64,000 bases of DNA, from positions 488,258-552,257 of the forward strand of contig QFQR01000003.1 in NCBI GenBank assembly GCA_003243275.1. Reading direction: 5' to 3'. Of the stretch, positions 59,639 to 64,000 are shown in pieces. The notes under the pieces were generated by a model. That model was given only the letters and a program-made list of their open reading frames with translations, made no database searches and had not been told where the DNA came from. This DNA comes from Leifsonia xyli (GTDB taxonomy: Bacteria > Actinomycetota > Actinomycetes > Actinomycetales > Microbacteriaceae). The position numbers were made by a program, and so were the translations under genes. Positions within the stretch are counted from its first letter, which is position 1, and every line of letters begins with the position of its first letter.

Positions 59639-61159
59639 ATGTCTGCGAGTACCCTCCTGAACATGGCTGCTGAGATCCTCGACCACTGGGTGGGCGGTGC
59701 CGTCTTCACGGGCGCGTCCACCCGCACCGCCCCCGTCTACAACCCCGCCAAGGGCGTCGTGCAGAAGGAGGTGCGCCTCGCCTCCGTCGCGGATGTCGAC
59801 CACGCGGTCGCCACCGCGAAGGCCGCGTTCCCGGCATGGGGCGGCGCGAGCCTCGCGAAGCGCCAGCAGGTGCTGTTCGCGTTCCGCGAGATCCTCAACC
59901 AGCGCAAGGCCGAGGTCGCCGCGATCCTCACCGCTGAGCACGGCAAGGTCACCTCGGATGCGCTCGGCGAGATCGCGCGCGGCCTCGAGGTGGTCGAGTT
60001 CGCGTGCGGCATCCCGCACCTCATGAAGGGCGAGTACTCCGAGAACGTGTCGACGGGCGTCGACGTGTACTCGGTGCGCCAGCCGCTCGGTGTGGTGGGT
60101 GTCATCAGCCCCTTCAACTTCCCGGCGATGGTGCCGCTCTGGTTCTTCCCCGTCGCGCTCGCCGCGGGTAACACGGTCGTGCTGAAGCCCTCCGAGAAGG
60201 ACCCGACCGCGGCGATCTGGATGGCCGAGGCGCTCAAGGAGGCGGGCCTCCCCGACGGCGTGTTCAATGTGGTTCACGGCGACAAGGAGTCGGTCGACGC
60301 GATCCTCGACCACGCGGATGTCGCATCCGTCTCCTTCGTCGGCTCGACCCCGATCGCGAAGTACGTCTACGAGCGCGGCACCGCGGCGGGCAAGCGCGTG
60401 CAGGCGCTCGGTGGTGCGAAGAACCACATGCTCGTGCTGCCGGATGCCGACCTCGACCTGGTCGCCGACTCCGCCGTCAACGCGGGCTTCGGCTCGGCGG
60501 GCGAGCGCTGCATGGCGATCTCGGTGCTCGTCGCGGTCGAGCCGGTCGCCGACGAGCTGATCGGCAAGATCCGCGACCGGATGGCGACCCTCACGGTGGG
60601 CGACGGCACCCGTGGCTGCGACATGGGCCCGCTCATCACCCGCGAGCACCGCGACAAGGTGGCCGGCTACCTCGACGTGGCGGTGACGGATGGCGCCGAG
60701 CTCGTCGTGGACGGGCGCGGCATCGAGGTCGACGGTGACGCCGACGGGTTCTGGCTCGGCCCGACCCTCGTCGACAAGGTGCCCACGACCTCCGCCGTCT
60801 ACCGGGACGAGATCTTCGGGCCGGTGCTCTCGGTCGTGCGTGTGCAGTCGTACGAGGAGGGCCTCGAGCTCATCAACAGCGGCCGCTACGGCAACGGCAC
60901 AGCGATCTTCACCAACGACGGCGGCGCGGCGCGCCGCTTCCAGCGCGAGGTGCAGGTGGGCATGGTCGGCATCAACGTGCCGATCCCGGTGCCCGTGGGC
61001 TACTACTCCTTCGGCGGCTGGAAGGATTCGCTCTTCGGCGACACGAAGGCGTACGGCCCCGACGCGATCCACTTCTTCACGCGCCAGAAGGCGGTCACCT
61101 CACGCTGGCTCGACCCCTCCCACGGCGGCATCAACCTGGGCTTCCCCCAGAACGGCTGA
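59639..61159 (+). CDS. mmsA: CoA-acylating methylmalonate-semialdehyde dehydrogenase
   Basis: Oxidises (methyl)malonate semialdehyde to propionyl- or acetyl-CoA in valine, beta-alanine or inositol breakdown. The 506 residues have the ALDH fold: GVISPFNFPAMVPLWFFPVALAAGNTVVLKPSEKDP, SFVGSTPIAKYVYERG, and the catalytic Cys in AGFGSAGERCMAISVLVAV (near residue 290), where the general-base Glu of ordinary ALDHs is absent, as expected for CoA-dependent members. ATG 59639 or ATG 59663 (MAAEILDHWVGG) may be the start; no SD is seen, so a leaderless mRNA is possible. The leader is A/T-richer than its surroundings. Confidence 0.93.
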   Translation: MSASTLLNMAAEILDHWVGGAVFTGASTRTAPVYNPAKGVVQKEVRLASVADVDHAVATAKAAFPAWGGASLAKRQQVLFAFREILNQRKAEVAAILTAEHGKVTSDALGEIARGLEVVEFACGIPHLMKGEYSENVSTGVDVYSVRQPLGVVGVISPFNFPAMVPLWFFPVALAAGNTVVLKPSEKDPTAAIWMAEALKEAGLPDGVFNVVHGDKESVDAILDHADVASVSFVGSTPIAKYVYERGTAAGKRVQALGGAKNHMLVLPDADLDLVADSAVNAGFGSAGERCMAISVLVAVEPVADELIGKIRDRMATLTVGDGTRGCDMGPLITREHRDKVAGYLDVAVTDGAELVVDGRGIEVDGDADGFWLGPTLVDKVPTTSAVYRDEIFGPVLSVVRVQSYEEGLELINSGRYGNGTAIFTNDGGAARRFQREVQVGMVGINVPIPVPVGYYSFGGWKDSLFGDTKAYGPDAIHFFTRQKAVTSRWLDPSHGGINLGFPQNG

Positions 61160-61192
61160 CTCTGGTGGGGCGCTCGTAGCTCCAGCTCGCAT

Positions 61193-61244
61193 CTCGGCGC
61201 CCCGGAAACATCCGGGGCGCCGAGTGGTTTTCCGGGGCGCCGAG
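61193..61244. terminator. Hairpin with an extra right arm after mmsA
   Basis: CTCGGCGCCCCGG-aaacat-CCGGGGCGCCGAG is a perfect 13-bp stem, followed by TGGTTTT and a second copy of the right arm (TCCGGGGCGCCGAG, 61231-61244). The left arm could pair with either copy. Between the convergent mmsA and exonuclease genes. Confidence 0.7.
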
Positions 61245-61293
61245 CGCGCGCGGGAGCGCGGGCCGGGCGGGCCGGGCGTGAGGGGGTGGCGAC

Positions 61294-61884
61294 TCAGGAG
61301 GCGACGGCGACGGCCGGCGGCACCGTCGAGGCGATGCGGATGCCGGCCAGCTCGGCGAGTTCGGGCAGGTCGATCGCGCCGTAGCGGTCGGCCGCGTCGA
61401 TGATGATGGCCGCGCAGGCCTCGGCGTCGGCGACGGCGTCGTGGTGGGGGAAGTCGGCGAAGCCGGCCGCCTGCGCCACCATCGGCAGCCGGTACGACTC
61501 GAGCGTGTAGGTCTTGCGCGCGAGCTGCAGGCTGCACAGGTAGGAGTACGCCGGGATGGCGAGGCCGGTGGCCGCGCACGCCGACTTGATGACGCCCATG
61601 TCGAATCCGGCGTTGTGGGCGACGAGCGTGTCGGTGCCGGCGAACTGGAGAAGATCGGGAAGCTGCTCGACCCATCCGAGCGCTCCGACGACATCGCCGG
61701 CCCGGATGCCGTGGATGCGGGTGTTCCACTCGACGAAGTGGTCGTGACCGGCGGGCGGCTGGATCAGCCAGCCGATGCGGTCGACGATCTGACCGTCGCG
61801 CACCTTCACGAGACCGACCGAGCAGGCGCTCGCGCTGGACCCGTTGGCGGTCTCGAAGTCGATCGCGGTGAAGTCCAGTGGCAC
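61294..61884 (-). CDS. DnaQ-like (DEDDh) exonuclease
   Basis: 3'-5' exonuclease fold of the DNA polymerase III epsilon/RNase T type. In 196 residues all active-site motifs are seen: FTAIDFETANG (Asp9, Glu11), LVAHNAGFDMGV (Asp), and HHDAVADAEACAAI (His and Asp). A single domain without BRCT or GIY-YIG. GTG 61884 (VPLDFTAIDFETANG) is used since the sequence upstream is unlike the family. Physiological substrate unknown; likely a DNA repair or RNA processing nuclease. Confidence 0.92.
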   Translation of the reverse strand: MPLDFTAIDFETANGSSASACSVGLVKVRDGQIVDRIGWLIQPPAGHDHFVEWNTRIHGIRAGDVVGALGWVEQLPDLLQFAGTDTLVAHNAGFDMGVIKSACAATGLAIPAYSYLCSLQLARKTYTLESYRLPMVAQAAGFADFPHHDAVADAEACAAIIIDAADRYGAIDLPELAELAGIRIASTVPPAVAVAS

Positions 61885-62019
61885 ATCCCGACTCTCGCAC
61901 GGGGCACCGACACCGGGCCGGGGGCGCGCCGGATGCGGGTGAACGACAGGCCCGTCGCCGGATGACTCCGACGACGGGCCCGATGGTGGATGCGTTCGCC
62001 CGCGCTCGTGCGGCACGGC

Positions 62020-62298
62020 TCAGAACAGCCGCGCCCGCACGGCATAGCGCTCGCGCTCGATCTGCTCGCGCGCGAGGTTCCGCTCCCGCGCGAGCAGCGC
62101 CCGCTCGTAGGCGTTCGCGAGCCGCTCGTGGCGCGCCGACTCGCGGCGGGACCGGCGGCCCCAGCGGATGAGCGCGACACCGAGGTGCAGCGCGGTCCGA
62201 TCGAGCAGGCTGAGCCGACGCGCGGGGCGTGCCGCGGGAGGCGGCGGGAGCGGTGGGGCGTGGTTCTGACGCGTGGTGGGCGTCACGGTGGTGTTCAT
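62020..62298 (-). CDS. Small basic protein, unknown function
   Basis: The 92-residue protein starts MNTTVTPTTRQNHAPPLPPPP and has a Pro-rich N-terminus, a helix LLDRTALHLGVALIRWGRRSRR and a long charged C-terminal helix rich in Arg, Glu and Ala (ESARHERLANAYERALLARERNLAREQIERERYAVRARLF). GGACTCCACC precedes the ATG. No known domain. It could be a nucleic-acid-binding or regulatory protein; this is a guess from charge only. A second small frame with a related start (MNTPFTP) lies upstream at 62493. Confidence 0.6.
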   Translation of the reverse strand: MNTTVTPTTRQNHAPPLPPPPAARPARRLSLLDRTALHLGVALIRWGRRSRRESARHERLANAYERALLARERNLAREQIERERYAVRARLF

Positions 62299-62492
62299 GG
62301 TGGAGTCCTCAGGGTGGTGGTGTCGGGGGCACCGGGTACGGCGCTCCCGAGGGATGCCGCTCGTGGCGGCGCGGGATCGACCACCACCGCGGCGCGGTGG
62401 GGTCGTGGACGGGACGTGACCCGGGGATGCGAGCATCCGAGGGTCGGGCTTCGAGAGCGTCGCCACCGTCTGAGACGGCGGCTCAGAAACGC

Positions 62493-62576
62493 TTAGCCTT
62501 CCCGGACGATGAGGACGCCGACGAAGCCGGCGCGGTAGGCGATCATGCGATCGCGCGGGGTGAACGGTGTGTTCAT
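62493..62576 (-). CDS. 27-residue small protein candidate
   Basis: MNTPFTPRDRMIAYRAGFVGVLIVREG, followed by TAA. AAAGGAG stands nine bases before the ATG, a strong ribosome binding site. The first residues resemble those of the next small gene downstream (MNTTVTP). One short hydrophobic patch (AGFVGVLIV). Too short for homology; supported only by the ribosome binding site and the similarity in start. Confidence 0.4.
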   Translation of the reverse strand: MNTPFTPRDRMIAYRAGFVGVLIVREG

Positions 62577-62704
62577 TGCCGACTCCTTTCGGTATCCGGG
62601 TGGTGCCGTATCTCGGCACAGCCCTCGAACATACCCATCCGGCGCGCGTCGGCGCAAGCATCCCGGGCGTGTCGCGCCCGCCGCTCTCTGCCCGCCGCTC
62701 TCCG

Positions 62705-62770
62705 TTCGGGAGGACGACACGCCGCATCCGTGCCGGCCCGGCATCCGCTACGGCGCGTCGTCCTCCCGAA
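62705..62770. repeat. Family C palindrome, 66 bp (copy 2 of 2)
   Basis: Arms TTCGGGAGGACGACACGCCG and CGGCGCGTCGTCCTCCCGAA, one mismatch each from copy 1, with a different core; length 66 bp as in copy 1. It occupies the middle of the 335-bp gap 62577-62911, where I see no other feature. Confidence 0.9.
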
Positions 62771-62911
62771 CGAAGGCCGTACCCCGCAGGGAGGCACGAC
62801 CCTGTGGCGCCCGCGACCCGGAGGGCGAGTCGTTGACAGGTCTCTCGCGGCGGCACCGGTGCCGGATCGGACCCTCAGCGCGTGACCGTCACGTCCGGTC
62901 CGGTGAGCGGC

Positions 62912-63478
62912 TCAGTAGTCGGGATGGATGACGTCGGGTTCGGGGAACGCCTCCGGCGCACGTCGCTCGATCGGCTTGTCGATCTCGACGTCCACGAGGA
63001 CCACCGCGCGCGAGATGAAGTTCATGACCCGGGTGATCAATCCGAGTCGCGTGTCGACGACGATGGTCCCGCGCATCGACGGGTCGGCTCCGTGCTCGAT
63101 GGTGATGAGGATGGAGTGCTGCCCGATCCGTTGAACGAGGACCGGTCGATAGTGGGTGGGGCGCTCGCCCCAGACGAGAAGCCGCTCGGGAAAGGCAAGC
63201 ACGACCGGCCCCAGCGACCCCTCCGACAGATCGCTGACGCGGCGCGGCTTCTCGTTGCCGAGCGTCGCCATCCCGTCGCGCACCTCATAGGTGGTGCCGT
63301 TCTCCGATGACAGGAACCACGATCGAGCGGGCCGGTCGACCTCGACGTGCCACTGCGTGACGCGATCGCCATCCTGGGTGAGACCGCGCGCATGAAATCT
63401 CTTGGCGGTCAGCAGCGGTCTGAGCTCATCGAGAACACCGCGCGCGTGCTCGATGCTCAGCGCCCGGTCGAAGATCAT
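62912..63478 (-). CDS. Hypothetical protein
   Basis: The 188 residues start MIFDRALSIEHARGVLDELRPLLTAKRFHARGLTQDGDRVTQWHVEVDRPARSWFL, with GAGGAAG at good distance before ATG 63478; ATGs 8 or 27 codons upstream are alternatives. It is soluble, without TM helices, and rich in beta strands (TTYEVRDGMATLG, RPVLVQRIGQHSILITIEHGAD, GTIVVDTRLGLITRVMNFISRAVVLVDVEIDKPIERR). I do not recognise the family. Codon use is slightly less GC-biased than neighbours. Confidence 0.65.
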   Translation of the reverse strand: MIFDRALSIEHARGVLDELRPLLTAKRFHARGLTQDGDRVTQWHVEVDRPARSWFLSSENGTTYEVRDGMATLGNEKPRRVSDLSEGSLGPVVLAFPERLLVWGERPTHYRPVLVQRIGQHSILITIEHGADPSMRGTIVVDTRLGLITRVMNFISRAVVLVDVEIDKPIERRAPEAFPEPDVIHPDY

Positions 63479-64000
63479 CGGTGCTTCCTCGCTTCGTTGG
63501 TCGTCTCGCATCGCGTACCGGTGTTGCGCTCCGTGAGAGGAGCGTGGAGCGGAACGCATCCGTCATGCCCCCGATACGATTGTGTCTTGTGGCACTCACG
63601 ATCGGGATTGCTTGTCGTTGACACACATTGCGGCGATTGCCGCTGGTCTGATCGTCCGGTTCCATCGTCGTCAGCGACACGGTCGCCGCACGTTCGTCTC
63701 CACTCTGATCGCGTTTGAATTCGTGACGAGCATGACGGCAAGTACCGCCACGACGCGACGTACCGTGCCTCGACGCAGAGCATCGGCGACGGATAGGGGT
63801 CCTACCGATCCGCAGAGATACGCTGACCCACATGCAATGCATGTGAGCCGCTTCCTTCCTCTGTTCATGCGCCACCGACGGCGCGTTCGAAAGGCTCACC
63901 CATGCAAGAAGTTTCTCCGCTCGGGTCTGCTGAAGGTCTTGGTGACTCTTCCGGTTAGGCCGCGGACGCGGCCCGTGTGGTCATGATGGCTTCGAATTCG
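63479..64000. other. A/T-richer stretch without a clear gene
   Basis: No frame here has codon use like the other genes. Visible signs: a dyad ACATGCA-a-TGCATGT (63830-63844), an 18-codon frame from ATG 63902 (MQEVSPLGSAEGLGDSSG, then TAG) after GAAAGG, a GGCCGCG-ga-CGCGGCC hairpin at about 63957-63972 and an ATGATG at 63983 that may begin the next gene (MMASNS). This could be a leader region, or the edge of an acquired segment beyond the window. Confidence 0.35.

Noticed and set aside
63582..63986. Plus-strand frame of 134 codons at the end of the window
   Set aside because: Biased to Arg/Thr, no domain, no ribosome binding site, and overlaps similar frames on the other strand; base pattern is not coding-like.

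Overview
The window is chromosomal DNA of a high-GC Gram-positive actinobacterium, most likely of the family Microbacteriaceae. The grounds are the extreme GC3 codon use, the many GTG starts, the actinobacterial gene orders (rplY-pth-mfd, hisS, eno-ftsB-DUF501, DUF4307/greA, xseA/xseB-DUF4245-fumC beside ispH), the DUF222-HNH gene, and intergenic palindromes of the GGTTGAGTA...TATCGAAACC type that I associate with this family. No phage, conjugative element, insertion sequence or CRISPR array is visible. Most of the window is core genome with small accessory cassettes between core blocks.

Layout. 1-5.2 kb: end of rplY, then pth, mfd and a short hexapeptide protein. 5.2-10 kb: CPBP protease, DHA2-type drug exporter, mazG, CGNR regulator, EamA exporter. 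10-16.6 kb: hisS, eno, ftsB, DUF501, a mycosin-like subtilase, type II NADH dehydrogenase. 16.6-21.4 kb: a tRNA with a UAA anticodon and no long variable arm, then an accessory cassette tetR-MFS-PLP enzyme-FAD oxidase. 21.5-26 kb: lemA, htpX, a YcaQ-like DNA glycosylase, a DUF222-HNH nuclease. 26.3-30.2 kb: a four-gene ABC importer with every junction overlapping. 30.4-37 kb: AI-2E-type permease, ilvA, greA, DUF4307, hemolysin III, uppS, class V aminotransferase. 37-40.2 kb: phoH2, padR and its membrane partner. 40.3-48.3 kb: fumC, carbonic anhydrase, DUF4245, xseB, an inserted monooxygenase/glycosyltransferase pair, xseA, ispH. 48.3-57.9 kb: an orphan histidine kinase with a membrane partner, fba, glpK, and a tetR plus heterodimeric ABC exporter operon. 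57.9-64 kb: rmuC, mmsA, an exonuclease, small unknown proteins, and a final 0.5 kb with no clear gene and visibly more A/T.

The most unusual part is the intergenic DNA. At least six families of short palindromic elements occur. Some have a fixed length: 87 bp in four of four copies for the TCGAAAATGCAGGAG family, and 66 bp in two of two for the TTCGGGAGGACGACACGCCG family. They abut or enter genes. One gives TGA stop codons to two convergent genes, others give the last codons of single genes, one contains the start codon of pth, and two carry a GGGAG tail just before a start codon. A second genome-wide signal is the hexamer GCATCC/GGATGC inside coding regions, which overrides the usual codon choice for Ala and Asp. 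These two signals, the short-arm tRNA-Leu(UAA), and the cassette that splits xseA from xseB are the leads most worth following.
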